Shown: positions 7,816 to 16,647 of the stretch, in pieces
How positions within the stretch are numbered: position 1 is the stretch's first letter
Layout of the letters: each line of letters opens with the position of its first letter
From: Brevibacterium picturae
GTDB taxonomy: Bacteria; Actinomycetota; Actinomycetes; Actinomycetales; Brevibacteriaceae
Reading direction: 5' to 3'
Length of the DNA stretch: 64,000 bases
NCBI RefSeq assembly: GCF_900105045.1
Contig: NZ_LT629739.1
Location: forward strand, 496,001 to 560,000
Made by a program: the position numbers and the translations under genes
Notes under the pieces: model-generated
What the model saw: the letters and a program-made list of their open reading frames with translations, nothing else
Told to the model about the DNA's origin: nothing
Databases searched by the model: none

Positions 7816-9346
7816 CCTTGGGCACCTGTCCGCCCAGCGCATCGTTCTGGCCGGTGAGCATATGAGCCGGAATGGCGCCGATCTTGTCGGTCTCGTGCAT
7901 CGCTGCGATGACATGTTCCGGAACCGGATGCGACTTCTGCGTGGCCAGAGACACGACGATGAGGGCCAGGGTTGAGCAGACGATGCCCACACCCATCGGG
8001 TCGACGCCGGTGACGTCGACGAGACCGGCCAGCTGCCAGCCCACAGACGACACGGTGCCGAGGATCATGGACGTGATCGCGCCGGGCACGTTCGCCTTCT
8101 TCCACCACGCAGCGGCGACATAGACGGGAACGAACGCGGCACCGAGGACGGTCGTGGCGAAGATGGCCACCTCGGCGACGGAAGGCGGGTCGTTCACGGC
8201 CACCCAGTAACCGATGACGGCGAGGATGAGGACGGTGAACCGGGAGACCCACACGGACTGACTGTCGGTCATGTCCTTCTTGATGAAGCGTTGGAACAGA
8301 TCCTGGCTGGCGATCGTGCCCGACTGCAGCAGCAGCGCATCGGCAGTCGACATGATCGCGGCCATGATGCCGGCCATGACGATGCCCACGGCGAAGTTGG
8401 GCAGGACGGTGGCGGCGACCTCGAAGACAGCCAGTTCGGGGTTGTCGAGGTTGGGCAGGATGATGAGTGCCATGATGCCCACGATGTAGGGCGCGGGGAT
8501 GAACAGGAGGTTGAAGCCGGTGGCGTACATGCTCGCCGTGCGCGCGACCGAGGGTCGCTTCATCGCCATGTGGCTGACGTTGACGTGGGGCCAGCCCATG
8601 TAGCCGATGGAGAACACGAGCACGGCACCGATGATCACGCCCCACTGCACCGAGTCGATGCCTTCGGGACCCCACATGGTGAGCAGGTTCGGGTTGATCT
8701 GACCGACTGCTTCGTTTCCTGCGGTCCACCCGCCGATCGCCTGCAGGGTGCCGATGAGGATCCAGACCATCCCGATGAGCATGATGATGGCCTGCACGAA
8801 GTCGGTGTAGGCCACGGCCAGATATCCGCCGAGGAAGGTGTAGAAGACGATGACGCCGACCGCGATGAGCAGCGCCCAAGCGTAGGGGATGCCGGTGACC
8901 ATCTCGAGACCGCGTCCACCGGCGATGAACTGCGTCATCACGTAGAAGAAGATGCAGACCACGGCGACGGGAGCGGCGATGGCGCGGATCCACCTCGACG
9001 GGTACCGGTGTTCGAGGTATTCGATCGAGGTCAGGGAGCCCAGGATCTGTGAGAGTTTGCGCATCCGTCGTCCGAGGATGGACAGGTTGAGCACGCCGCC
9101 GCCGATGTCGCCCATCGCATACCAGAGCGAGAAGTAGCCCTTGGTGTAGGCCAGGGAGCCGGCGCCTAAGAACATGTAGCCCGACATCGACGAACTCTGC
9201 AGACGCAATGCCGTCACGGCCGGTCCCAGGCTGCGTCCGCCCAGCAGGAAGCCCTCGCTGCCCTTGGTGCCGATCTTGAGCGTCCACACGCCGATGCCGG
9301 CCATGGCGATGAAGTAGATGACGAGGAACCACGTTTCAATGTTCAT
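7808..9346 (-). CDS. Sodium:solute symporter (SSS family, PanF/PutP-like)
   Basis: Na+-coupled importer of 512 aa with about 13 predicted helices. Family landmarks include the N-terminal segment with EGFLLGGRSLGP, a helix with SSSMSGYMFLGAG, the SSS signature around GGYLAVAYTDFVQA near residue 160-175, and AAIMSTADALLLQSG, which holds the serines of the second Na+ site. The substrate could be proline, pantothenate, a carboxylate or another solute; I cannot decide. The start ATG overlaps the stop of the small membrane protein by 4 bp and the stop overlaps the unknown downstream gene by 8 bp, so three genes form one translationally coupled operon. Confidence 0.88.
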   Translation of the reverse strand: MNIETWFLVIYFIAMAGIGVWTLKIGTKGSEGFLLGGRSLGPAVTALRLQSSSMSGYMFLGAGSLAYTKGYFSLWYAMGDIGGGVLNLSILGRRMRKLSQILGSLTSIEYLEHRYPSRWIRAIAAPVAVVCIFFYVMTQFIAGGRGLEMVTGIPYAWALLIAVGVIVFYTFLGGYLAVAYTDFVQAIIMLIGMVWILIGTLQAIGGWTAGNEAVGQINPNLLTMWGPEGIDSVQWGVIIGAVLVFSIGYMGWPHVNVSHMAMKRPSVARTASMYATGFNLLFIPAPYIVGIMALIILPNLDNPELAVFEVAATVLPNFAVGIVMAGIMAAIMSTADALLLQSGTIASQDLFQRFIKKDMTDSQSVWVSRFTVLILAVIGYWVAVNDPPSVAEVAIFATTVLGAAFVPVYVAAAWWKKANVPGAITSMILGTVSSVGWQLAGLVDVTGVDPMGVGIVCSTLALIVVSLATQKSHPVPEHVIAAMHETDKIGAIPAHMLTGQNDALGGQVPKDA

Positions 9347-9573
9347 GCCAGTCCCCCGTTCTCGCTGCCCGGGCGTCGTTCATGATTCGCCGAGGTGGAC
9401 GGACCGTTGGGTGTGTTTCCGCCGCGGGAATTGCGGGCAGTGTGCTCTTGATCTTCGGCGACGTCTTCGGCCTTCCAACCGCGGGAGAGGTAGACGAAGA
9501 TGAGAGTGTAGATCACCCAAATCGCGGGGATGCCGAAGATGATGACGACAGTTGCCGTCGGTAGGCCGAACAT
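9343..9573 (-). CDS. Small membrane protein, putative accessory subunit of the symporter
   Basis: Protein of 76 aa with a single hydrophobic segment (about residues 4-28) followed by a basic SRGWKAED stretch and a hydrophilic, probably disordered tail. The ATG at 9573 is preferred over one 12 codons upstream because a purine-rich site (GAGGTGG) sits at the right distance. Short one- or two-helix proteins encoded just before SSS transporters are known, for example YhdT before PanF, and this arrangement looks similar. The 4-bp overlap with the symporter start supports co-expression. Function is inferred only from context. Confidence 0.7.
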   Translation of the reverse strand: MFGLPTATVVIIFGIPAIWVIYTLIFVYLSRGWKAEDVAEDQEHTARNSRGGNTPNGPSTSANHERRPGSENGGLA

Positions 9574-9774
9574 TGAGACCACCTCGTTGTGTCGCTGAAC
9601 AGAACTCACCGGAGCGTGTGCAACGGCGACGTGCGGCTGCTGAAGCAGCTCAGCCGACGCCGGAACCGGACACGGTGCTACAGGCGACCATACAACGTTT
9701 CCTCAGATGGCTCACACGGTGTTCACGCTCCGGAGTCGATGGTGTTCAGTCGTCTGGATCTCAGTCTGCTGTGC

Positions 9775-11367
9775 TCAGTCGACGACGAATTGGCGTTCGT
9801 GGAGTCCGGTGGCGCTGCCGGGGATCGCCGGGCGGCGTTCGGAGATCTGGACGTTGCCGTCTTCGTCGACTGCCCTGACCGTCACCGTGTGCGTACCGGG
9901 TTCGAGGTCGTCGAAGGCACACCGCCACTGGCGCCAGGTGTCGGTGTTGAGTTCTTCGCTCAGGTCGGCTGTGTGCCAGTCGCCGGTATCGATCCGGACT
10001 CGCACCTCGGCGATGCCGACGTGCTGGGCCCAGGCCATTCCGGCGGTGACGATCTGGCCGTCCTCGTTCGGGCTGACGTGGACACCGGCACGGGGAACGT
10101 CGACGCGCGAGGCCACGAGGATCGGTCCGTGCGTGGCCCAACCGCGCTTCGTCCAATAGGCGTCCTTGTCAGAGAAGCGGGTGACTTCGAGCTCGGTGAC
10201 CCATTTCGTCGCCGAGACGAAGCCGTAGAGGCCGGGGACGACGAGTCGGGCGGGGAAGCCGTGGTCGCGGGGCAGCGGCTCGCCGTTCATGCCGACCGCC
10301 AACAGGGACGCCCGGTCGTCGGTGAGAACCTCGAGCGGTGTCGAGGCGGTGAAGCCGTCGTCGGATGTGGAGAGCACCATGTCCGCGTCGCTTGTCGGGG
10401 CGGCGCGTTTGAGCAGCTCGCGGACGGGGTAGCCCAGCCAGGTGGCGTTGCCGACGAGATCCCCGCCGACCTCGTTCGACACGCACGTCAGGCTCACGCG
10501 GTGCTCCTCCAGGGGCAGGTCGAGCAGCTCGGCCATGGTGATCGTCACTTCCTCGTCGACCATTCCGTGGATGCGCAGCGACCAGGAGGACGCGTCGACG
10601 GCAGGAGGGATGAGTGCGGTGTCGATGCGGTAGAAGTCCTCGTTGTCAGTCATGATCGGGGCGAGCCCGTCGATGCCCAGGTCGGCTCCCGCTGGGATCT
10701 CCGGCGCCGAGGTGGCCGGGGGTGGGAGCACGAGTTTCGTCACCGCTCCTGCCGCATTCCTCGCCAGGATCGATGCGGATTGTCCCGCGGCGATGGCGGC
10801 GACGCCGACCGCGCTCAGTCCGGCGGCGAGGCCGAAGAAGGCCCGTCGGTCGGTGCCGAGACGTTGATCGGTCGCGAGACTTTGATCGGCGCCGATGCGC
10901 TGATCGGACCTGGTTGAGCGTCCGGCTGGTGCTTGGGCGCCCTCGCCGAGGCGGATCAGCCCCATGTAGGCCCCGCATCCCAGGGCCACTCCCCCGAGTG
11001 CCGGGATCGAGTCGAGGATCGTTCCGCCCGTGCTCAGCAGCAGAACCACGGGCAGGATGCCGAGACCGATGAGGAGGACGAATGACAAGGTTCGCCGGTT
11101 CAGCCCGATTCGTCCGATCACGCCCCCGAGGACGGCTCCGACGATGACGAGGGTGATGACGAGTGCGAGTTTGTCGTTGGTGCCGAAGACGCTGATTGCG
11201 GCCTTGATCATCGCGGTGGGCACGAGTGGGATGATCGTCTGCCCCAGAATAAGCAGAGGCGCCGAGGCGGCGGAGAAGGCACCGGCGATGAACTCGGCGG
11301 CACCGAAGTAGACGAGGGTCGCGACAATGCCGGCGAGCGTGAAGAGCAGTGGACGGCGATCGGTCAT
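9775..11367 (-). CDS. Membrane-anchored molybdopterin-dependent oxidoreductase (sulfite oxidase fold)
   Basis: Protein of 530 aa. The N-terminal 160 residues form four or five membrane helices; after a charged linker an RRAFFG motif followed by an Ala-rich helix (about residues 183-210) resembles a Tat-type or second anchor segment. The rest is a sulfite-oxidase-like Mo-cofactor domain, with the Cys ligand in SLTCVSNEVGG and the LPRDHGFPARLVVPGLYG segment, then an Ig-like Mo-co dimerisation domain (HVGIAEVRVRIDTGDW). It probably acts outside the membrane on sulfite or another oxyanion or sulfoxide. The ATG at 11367 has GAGAAGG upstream. The long open frame before it is a shadow of the neighbouring gene. 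Confidence 0.88.
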   Translation of the reverse strand: MTDRRPLLFTLAGIVATLVYFGAAEFIAGAFSAASAPLLILGQTIIPLVPTAMIKAAISVFGTNDKLALVITLVIVGAVLGGVIGRIGLNRRTLSFVLLIGLGILPVVLLLSTGGTILDSIPALGGVALGCGAYMGLIRLGEGAQAPAGRSTRSDQRIGADQSLATDQRLGTDRRAFFGLAAGLSAVGVAAIAAGQSASILARNAAGAVTKLVLPPPATSAPEIPAGADLGIDGLAPIMTDNEDFYRIDTALIPPAVDASSWSLRIHGMVDEEVTITMAELLDLPLEEHRVSLTCVSNEVGGDLVGNATWLGYPVRELLKRAAPTSDADMVLSTSDDGFTASTPLEVLTDDRASLLAVGMNGEPLPRDHGFPARLVVPGLYGFVSATKWVTELEVTRFSDKDAYWTKRGWATHGPILVASRVDVPRAGVHVSPNEDGQIVTAGMAWAQHVGIAEVRVRIDTGDWHTADLSEELNTDTWRQWRCAFDDLEPGTHTVTVRAVDEDGNVQISERRPAIPGSATGLHERQFVVD

Positions 11368-11446
11368 CGTGAGTGTGACACCTTCTCGGGGCAGCGGATG
11401 GTGTTCTCGATTATCCTCCCTCGCCGGCGTCAGCGTGCAGATGATC

Positions 11447-11794
11447 TTAGGCGAGGCTTCGGCGCAGTCTGATTGCGGCGTCGAGCAGCAGCTCCAGACT
11501 TTCCTGCCGTTGTGTTTCCGGCAGGTCCGCTGATGACGCCATCCCGTCTTCGATGAGGACGACGACCTGGTCTGCCAGGCTCTGATCGCCCAGGTCCGGG
11601 ACCGGACGGCCACCGGAGCCGATGGACGAGAACTGGGCGAGCGCCTCGGCGATGGTGTCTCGACGGGACAACATGCCAGCTCCTGTTTGGGGAGAATTCG
11701 GGCCCGCCTCGGCGAGCTGACGAGGGTTGAGACCGATGATGCGGATGCGCAGACGCCGAACCTCTGTCTCAAGATCCGCCTCTGCTGTGCTCAT
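11447..11794 (-). CDS. Hypothetical protein
   Basis: Unrecognised soluble protein of 115 aa, rich in Leu, Ala, Arg and acidic residues and predicted mostly helical (DLETEVRRLRIRIIGLNPRQLAEAG, then a C-terminal helix ending in RLRRSL). The ATG at 11794 is chosen because a perfect-looking TATTAT hexamer lies 6 nt upstream, which fits a [15 protein letters not shown]; the frame extends further but overlaps the LysR gene. It lies between the LysR gene and the Mo oxidoreductase on the same strand and could be its regulator or chaperone, but nothing in the sequence proves that. Confidence 0.6.
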   Translation of the reverse strand: MSTAEADLETEVRRLRIRIIGLNPRQLAEAGPNSPQTGAGMLSRRDTIAEALAQFSSIGSGGRPVPDLGDQSLADQVVVLIEDGMASSADLPETQRQESLELLLDAAIRLRRSLA

Positions 11795-11800
11795 GAGCCC

Positions 11801-11806
11801 ATAATA
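11801..11806 (-). promoter_or_regulatory. -10 hexamer TATTAT of the 11794 gene, leaderless type
   Basis: TATTAT lies 6 nt before the ATG on the minus strand, so transcription would begin at or next to the start codon. This is the closest match to the -10 consensus in the window. Confidence 0.55.
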
Positions 11807-11855
11807 GTCCGGGTGCGCGCCAGTTCCCGACTGCGCCCGTCTCCGACGTAACTGT

Positions 11856-12743
11856 TCACTCCCCGGGGACGGTGAGCCCGGCGTCACGGACAGCGTCGTG
11901 GAGGAATGCGATGACCCTGTCGGTGACTTGCCAGCGCAGCTGTGCGGCCGGCAGCACGGTCCAATAACTGCCGTGGAAGCTCACATCGTCGGGCAGCACG
12001 CGGACGAGCTCTGCATGGCGAGCGGCAGTATAGGTCGGCATCACCGCCAGGCCCACTCCCGCCAGAGCCGCCTGTTCGTGGACGTTGAGACTGTTCGACT
12101 GCAGGCGAATCGACCTCGGCATCTTCTTCCGCAGGGTGTCGTACTCGGGGATCCCTGCCATAGGATCATCGGAGTACCAGCTGATGACGTGGTCCTCCAG
12201 ATCGGTGAGATCGCGAATGGGCCGGTGACTGTCCATATACTCTTCGGTTGCGAACAGACCGATCTCGTATCGGGCCAGCAGCTTCGAGCGCACCGACGGC
12301 GCCGAGGGGCGCGAGCGCACCACCGCGACATCGTATGAGACCCCGTCCCGAGAGGCCAAGGAGGGCGCAGAGACGATGCGGAGAATGGCCCGACCGTCAG
12401 CCAGAAGCGGCCCGCACCGCGGGGCGAGAATCGTCGAGGCGAACCCGTCGGACGTGAGCACGGTCCACTCCTCGGGGCCGATCTGAGTCGGGTCGCCATC
12501 GGTGAACACGTCATAGCCGAGCGCGAGAGTTCGCGCCGCCGGCAGCAGGTTCTCACCGTTGGCATTCAACTCCCACCCGATCCGAGTGCGTGTGAACAGC
12601 CGCATGCCGAGAGCGTGCTCAAGACGCTGGATCCTCCGGCTGAGGGTCGTATGATCAACACCGAGTTCGGCTCCGGCCCGGGCGAGGGTGCCGGCGTTGG
12701 CCACCACGTGGAAGTATCTGACATCTTCCGCGTCTGCCTTCAT
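11856..12743 (-). CDS. LysR-family transcriptional regulator
   Basis: Regulator of 295 aa. The N-terminal winged helix-turn-helix (residues 5-65) is clear: VRYFHVVANAGTLARAGAELGVDHTTLSRRIQRLE. The remaining sequence is the LysR effector-binding domain, including a WTVLTSDGFAS strand and a central region with EEYMDSHRPI. GGAG at 7 nt before the ATG supports the start. It lies downstream of, and on the same strand as, the aldolase/aldehyde dehydrogenase pair, so those genes are candidate targets. Its end overlaps the open frame, but not the chosen start, of the next small gene. Confidence 0.9.
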   Translation of the reverse strand: MKADAEDVRYFHVVANAGTLARAGAELGVDHTTLSRRIQRLEHALGMRLFTRTRIGWELNANGENLLPAARTLALGYDVFTDGDPTQIGPEEWTVLTSDGFASTILAPRCGPLLADGRAILRIVSAPSLASRDGVSYDVAVVRSRPSAPSVRSKLLARYEIGLFATEEYMDSHRPIRDLTDLEDHVISWYSDDPMAGIPEYDTLRKKMPRSIRLQSNSLNVHEQAALAGVGLAVMPTYTAARHAELVRVLPDDVSFHGSYWTVLPAAQLRWQVTDRVIAFLHDAVRDAGLTVPGE

Positions 12744-12824
12744 GCCAACGCTCCTCCCCGATACATCTCCTTCTGCGACTCTACCGGGTGACTCGGGTCT
12801 GTGCTCGACGCGCTGGGGTCGCCC

Positions 12825-14309
12825 TCAGCTCTGCGCAATCCACACGCTCATCGACTCCTGATAGGTCCCGAGGGCCTCCGGTCCGTTGTCTCGGCCCCAG
12901 AACCCGGATTCGCGCATTCCTCCGAAGGGGGTCGCAACCGTTCCCTCGCTGTAGCCGTTGATCGCCAGTGTCCCCACCCGGATCCGGTCTGCCCACCATT
13001 TGACAGTGGACAGGTCCTCACACCACACCGTCGAGGCAAGGCCGTAGGGCTCATCGTTGATGGCGCTGACGGCTTCCTCCCGCGACGACATGCGCAGCAG
13101 CTGGGTGACCGGACCGAAGATCTCACCCCGACCGAGTTCACTGTCACCGGGCACTCCTTCGAGAATGGTCGGCGGGACCCAATAGCCCTCGGTGGGAACC
13201 TCGACCCGATCGTTGACGACCTTGGCGCCCTTCGCGATGGCCTCGTCGATCCACGAGATGATTCGCTGGTGGGCCTTGGAGTTGATCACCGGCCCCATGT
13301 CGACCCCGTCGGTGAAGGGATCGCCGACGGTGATCGAGCCTGCCGCTGCGACCAGGGCCTGACTGAAACGGTCGTACTCGGTCTCGTCGCCGATGAATAT
13401 CGTCCGCGATGAGGCCGTGCAGTTCTGTCCGCTCTGCCCGAAGGCGGCCCCGACGATGTCAGCGGCAATGGTCGTATAGTCCGAGGCGTGCTCACTGTCG
13501 ACGATGTAGCCAGCCCGTCCCCCGAGTTCGAGGGAGACCTTCTTGAGGTTCGATCGTGCCGAGGACTCGAGGAAGGATCGGCCAGTTGGTCCGGAGCCGG
13601 TGAAGGTGAGGACGTCGATCCCCGGGTGGAGACCCATCGCCCGGCCGATGCTCGGACCTGTGCCTGTGAGCACGTTGACGATCCCCTCGGGCACACCCGC
13701 CTCGGTGGCCAGATGTGCGAAGTGCAGGGCGCTGAGCACGGAGTCCTCGGAGGGTTTGAGCACGAGCGCATTGCCGGCGGCCAGAGCGGGAGCGACCTTC
13801 CAGCCGAGCATCGCGATGGGGAAGTTCCACGGCAGCACCACGCCGACGACGCCGACAGGCACCTTTCTGACCCACCCCCAGCCGGAATCGTCCTGGAGGA
13901 AGCGCCCCTCCTCGCGGGCGAGCAGATCGGCGAAGAAGCGAAGGTTCGCCACGACGTCCGGAACATCCTCAGCGACGCTTCCGGCGAACACCTTTCCCGC
14001 CTCGACGGCATCGAGGTGAGCGATGACCTCCGCATCCGCGTCGACGAGGGCGGCCAGTCGACGAAGAACGTCCGCCCTGTGCCCGGCGTCGCGGGCTCAA
14101 TCACCGGACGCGAACGCCTGCCAGGCGTGCCCGACCGCGGCGTCGAGCTGATCGGTCGAGGCCTCCGACAGCGACCCCAACGGAGTGCCGGTCATCGGCG
14201 AGAGGAGGTCGAGGCGCGGACCCTCGCCGGGGAGACTGCGGCCGTTCATATGCACGCCGAGGTTGCCCTCGAGGATGCGGGTGACGGCGACTTCGCCCTG
14301 CTCAGACAT
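12825..14309 (-). pseudogene. Aldehyde dehydrogenase interrupted by an in-frame TGA at codon 71
   Basis: NAD(P)-dependent aldehyde dehydrogenase of 494 codons, full family length. The catalytic Glu (LELGG, about codon 261) and Cys (GQSGQNCTAS, about codon 297) are present, as are the cofactor-binding stretch (VVLPWNFPIAML) and FTGSGPTGRSF. Codon 71, after the HAWQAFASGD segment, is TGA at 14097-14099; the frame resumes at once with ARDAGHRADVLRRLAAL, which continues the ALDH alignment. The family usually has Trp at this place (G-D/x-W), so a single TGG-to-TGA change explains it. Without readthrough only a 70-residue fragment or a product restarted near codon 107 would be made. The start overlaps the aldolase stop by 8 bp. 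A sequencing error cannot be excluded. Confidence 0.85.
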
Positions 14310-15204
14310 GTGCGGTCTCCTTCTCCAAGTCCGCGATCGAAGTCAGCAGCGCCTCGACGGTGTCGGGGGATGCGGTGGGCAGTGGTGCCCGAACGGGCCC
14401 CTGCTCAGCACCTCGGCGGCTCAACGTCTGTTTGATGAGGGAGATGAAGGCAGGGCTGCCCTCGATCTGTCCCAGTGGACCGGCCAGACGATTCCACAGT
14501 TCCACGGCCTCGGCCCATCTGCCCTCGTTCGAGAACTCCCACAGCTGCTGGCACTGCTGCGGCAGGAGCCAGGCGGAGGCGGCGACCCAACCGCTGGCTC
14601 CCTGGGTGAATCCTTCGAACGCGATGCCGTCTGCGCCGACGAACACCTCGACGTCGTCGCCCAGTTCCCCGCGCAGCTCGCGGATTCGAGTCGCGGCTCC
14701 GGAGGTTTCCTTCACGCTCCAGAAGCTGCCGGTGTCCAGAAAGGTGCCGAGATGCTGCGGCAACAGGTCGACCCCTGTCGAATGCGGGTTGTTGTAGACC
14801 ATCACCGGCAGTTCGGAAATCGACATGACCGAATGGAGTGCGGCAACCGCCGTATCAGGTTCCAGTCCACCGTAGAACGGAGGAGTGATCATTGCCGAAT
14901 CGGCTCCCCACTTCTTCGTCTTCGCAATGAGGTCGCTCATCTCTGCCGGTGTGTAGGCCATGCAGCCGACGACCACCTGGGCCCGGTCGGCGGCAGCGTC
15001 GACGACAGCGCGCACCCGGGCCTCACATTCTTCTGCGCTCAGGGCCAGGGCTTCACCGGTGGCCCCGAGGCACAGAATTCCGCTCACTCCTGCGTTCAGC
15101 GCGTTCTCGACTCCGGCAGCGCTCTGTTCGATGTTCTGTCTGCCGTCTGCACGGTACGGGGTCGTCGGCACGGCGAAGACGCCGCGCATATTCTGCTGAT
15201 TCAC
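14302..15204 (-). CDS. Dihydrodipicolinate synthase (DHDPS)/N-acetylneuraminate lyase family protein
   Basis: Class I aldolase or dehydratase of 300 aa with a TIM-barrel fold. The Schiff-base lysine is about residue 165 (SVKETSG), the catalytic Tyr region reads MVYNNPHSTG, and the GTTGE substrate loop appears as GATGE. The GTG at 15204 is chosen because AGGAAGG stands just upstream; the frame stays open but shows no conserved residues before it. The partner ALDH gene overlaps by 8 bp. The aldolase/dehydratase plus aldehyde dehydrogenase pair resembles sugar-acid or hydroxyproline catabolism, where a keto acid is cleaved or dehydrated and a semialdehyde oxidised. It is less likely to be the biosynthetic DapA, given the context. 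Confidence 0.83.
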   Translation of the reverse strand: MNQQNMRGVFAVPTTPYRADGRQNIEQSAAGVENALNAGVSGILCLGATGEALALSAEECEARVRAVVDAAADRAQVVVGCMAYTPAEMSDLIAKTKKWGADSAMITPPFYGGLEPDTAVAALHSVMSISELPVMVYNNPHSTGVDLLPQHLGTFLDTGSFWSVKETSGAATRIRELRGELGDDVEVFVGADGIAFEGFTQGASGWVAASAWLLPQQCQQLWEFSNEGRWAEAVELWNRLAGPLGQIEGSPAFISLIKQTLSRRGAEQGPVRAPLPTASPDTVEALLTSIADLEKETAHV

Positions 15205-15282
15205 ATGAAATCTTCCTTCCTGCTCCTCGGCTTCGACCGTGGAAGCAATTCTGAGGTGAAGGCGCATCGATGTATGCCGAAG

Positions 15283-15298
15283 TCAACGTCGATGTTGA
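15283..15298. promoter_or_regulatory. Imperfect palindrome upstream of the aldolase gene, candidate operator
   Basis: TCAACGTCGATGTTGA, with perfect TCAAC/GTTGA arms, lies 79 nt upstream of the GTG start. The rest of the 404-bp gap (15205-15608) holds this site, a CATCGATG palindrome near 15264 and the hairpin at 15516; I see no gene in it. Confidence 0.3.
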
Positions 15299-15515
15299 AG
15301 TCCGCGCTGCGTATTCGGCTGTTCGCGGGCTGTCTCACCTTCGAGCACTGTAACCGTGACATCCACGAGCTTAAGAGCGCGAGGGGCCGGCCTCAATAGC
15401 CGAAAGCACACGTCGAGGTGGAAAATTGCACCACCTCGATCGACACGGGGCTCCTCTCGGCAGAAAACTGAAAGCCCAGTGCAGAACAGCGAAATGGAAG
15501 TCATGACGCGCAGAA

Positions 15516-15543
15516 GGGCGGGCCCCAAGAGTGGGGCCCGCCC
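15516..15543 (-). terminator. Hairpin downstream of the Bax-inhibitor-1 gene
   Basis: A perfect 11-bp GC-only stem (GGGCGGGCCCC / GGGGCCCGCCC) with a 6-nt loop lies 66 nt beyond the stop of the minus-strand gene. There is no U tract, as is common in actinobacteria. Confidence 0.65.
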
Positions 15544-15608
15544 CTGCAGACCGTTTGTGACAAGAACCGGACGCCGCAGTGGTGCGGTCGGCGTCCGAGG
15601 TCTATCGT

Positions 15609-16439
15609 CTAGTTCCTGAAGTAGGAAATGAGGCGCAGGATTTCGATGTAGAGCCACACGAGGGTGACCATGAGGGAGAAGGCGCACATCCAGGAGTACT
15701 TCTCCGGGATCCGCTGCTTCACACCCTGTTCGATCATCTGGAAGTCCATGATGAGTGTCATGGCCGCGAGCACTGTGGCGACGATGCCGATGATGACGCC
15801 CAGCGGCATGGTCATGCCAAGGATGTTGATCTCGATGCTGCGGGCGCCGCCGGTGCCGGTCATCATCGCAATGCCGAAGTTGATGAGCGAGAAGATCGCA
15901 TAACCGCCGATGGCGATCATCATGAACTTCTTCATCTTCGAACCGAAGCGCACACCCTTGAACTTGAACAGTGCGAGCATGACGCCGAAGACACAGAGCG
16001 TGGCGAGCACGGCCTGGATGACGATGCCCGGGAACGCGCTTTCAAACGTGAAGGAGATCGCGCCGAGGAAGACTCCCTCGAACGCGGCGTAACCGATGAT
16101 GAGTGCCTTGTTCGGTTCCCTCTTGAAGGCGTTGACCAGGCCGAGGACCAGCGCGATGAGCATCGCTGGCAGGGCGATGACCATCGGCGAAATGCCGAGG
16201 ACAGCCGGGACGAACCAGCCGAACAGGGCGCCGGCGAGAAGAATGGTGAAGAGAAAACCGGTCTTCATCATGACATCGTCGTAGGTCATTGCCCGTTCGG
16301 CAGCCTGCGGACCTGCATTGCGGTTCTGCGCGGCGGGCTTGTCGAACAGGTTGTTGAGCTCCTGGTCGGACATGACCGGTTCGTTGCGGCCGGCCTGAAC
16401 TCCCTGGTTGAGAGCCCGGTTCATCATGGGGTTACTCAC
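15609..16439 (-). CDS. Bax inhibitor-1 (BI-1)/YccA family membrane protein
   Basis: Integral membrane protein of 276 aa. A polar N-terminus of about 60 residues precedes seven predicted helices, with the BI-1 pattern of short loops and a C-terminal acidic/aromatic helix (LVWLYIEILRLISYF). In other bacteria this family includes YccA, a modulator of FtsH, and YetJ, a pH-sensitive calcium leak channel; which applies here is unknown. GTG at 16439 is preceded by AAAGGA at a suitable distance. It stands alone, with a terminator hairpin after it. Confidence 0.88.
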   Translation of the reverse strand: MSNPMMNRALNQGVQAGRNEPVMSDQELNNLFDKPAAQNRNAGPQAAERAMTYDDVMMKTGFLFTILLAGALFGWFVPAVLGISPMVIALPAMLIALVLGLVNAFKREPNKALIIGYAAFEGVFLGAISFTFESAFPGIVIQAVLATLCVFGVMLALFKFKGVRFGSKMKKFMMIAIGGYAIFSLINFGIAMMTGTGGARSIEINILGMTMPLGVIIGIVATVLAAMTLIMDFQMIEQGVKQRIPEKYSWMCAFSLMVTLVWLYIEILRLISYFRN

Positions 16440-16647
16440 GGTCGAGATCCTTTCGATCTGAGTAGGTTGCTCGCGCGGGCGAAATGCCGCACGAGAGTCG
16501 AATCACGTTCTCAGTCTAGCCACTTGAGCTGGACAGTCACTGAAGATCCAGCGCTCGAGTCAACGAGCGTTGCACGATCGTAACGCTGGCGCAGGGTCTC
16601 GTTATTCCTGGGTTCAGGTCAGAAGTAGTCCGAGTCTGTTCGCGGCA

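Noticed and set aside
9574..9774. CRP/GlxR site (TGTGA-N6-TCACA) before the symporter operon
   Set aside because: TGTGAGCCATCTGAGG near 9700 keeps only one half-site; too weak to call.
9589..10917. 442-codon plus-strand open frame over the Mo oxidoreductase
   Set aside because: Antisense to a gene with clear cofactor ligands and domain order; no start signal.
14097..14099. Selenocysteine at the TGA in the aldehyde dehydrogenase
   Set aside because: The position is not an active-site Cys and usually holds Trp; no SECIS-like hairpin was recognised after it.
14185..15399. 404-codon plus-strand open frame over the aldolase gene
   Set aside because: Shadow frame; the aldolase on the other strand has its Schiff-base lysine and all barrel motifs.
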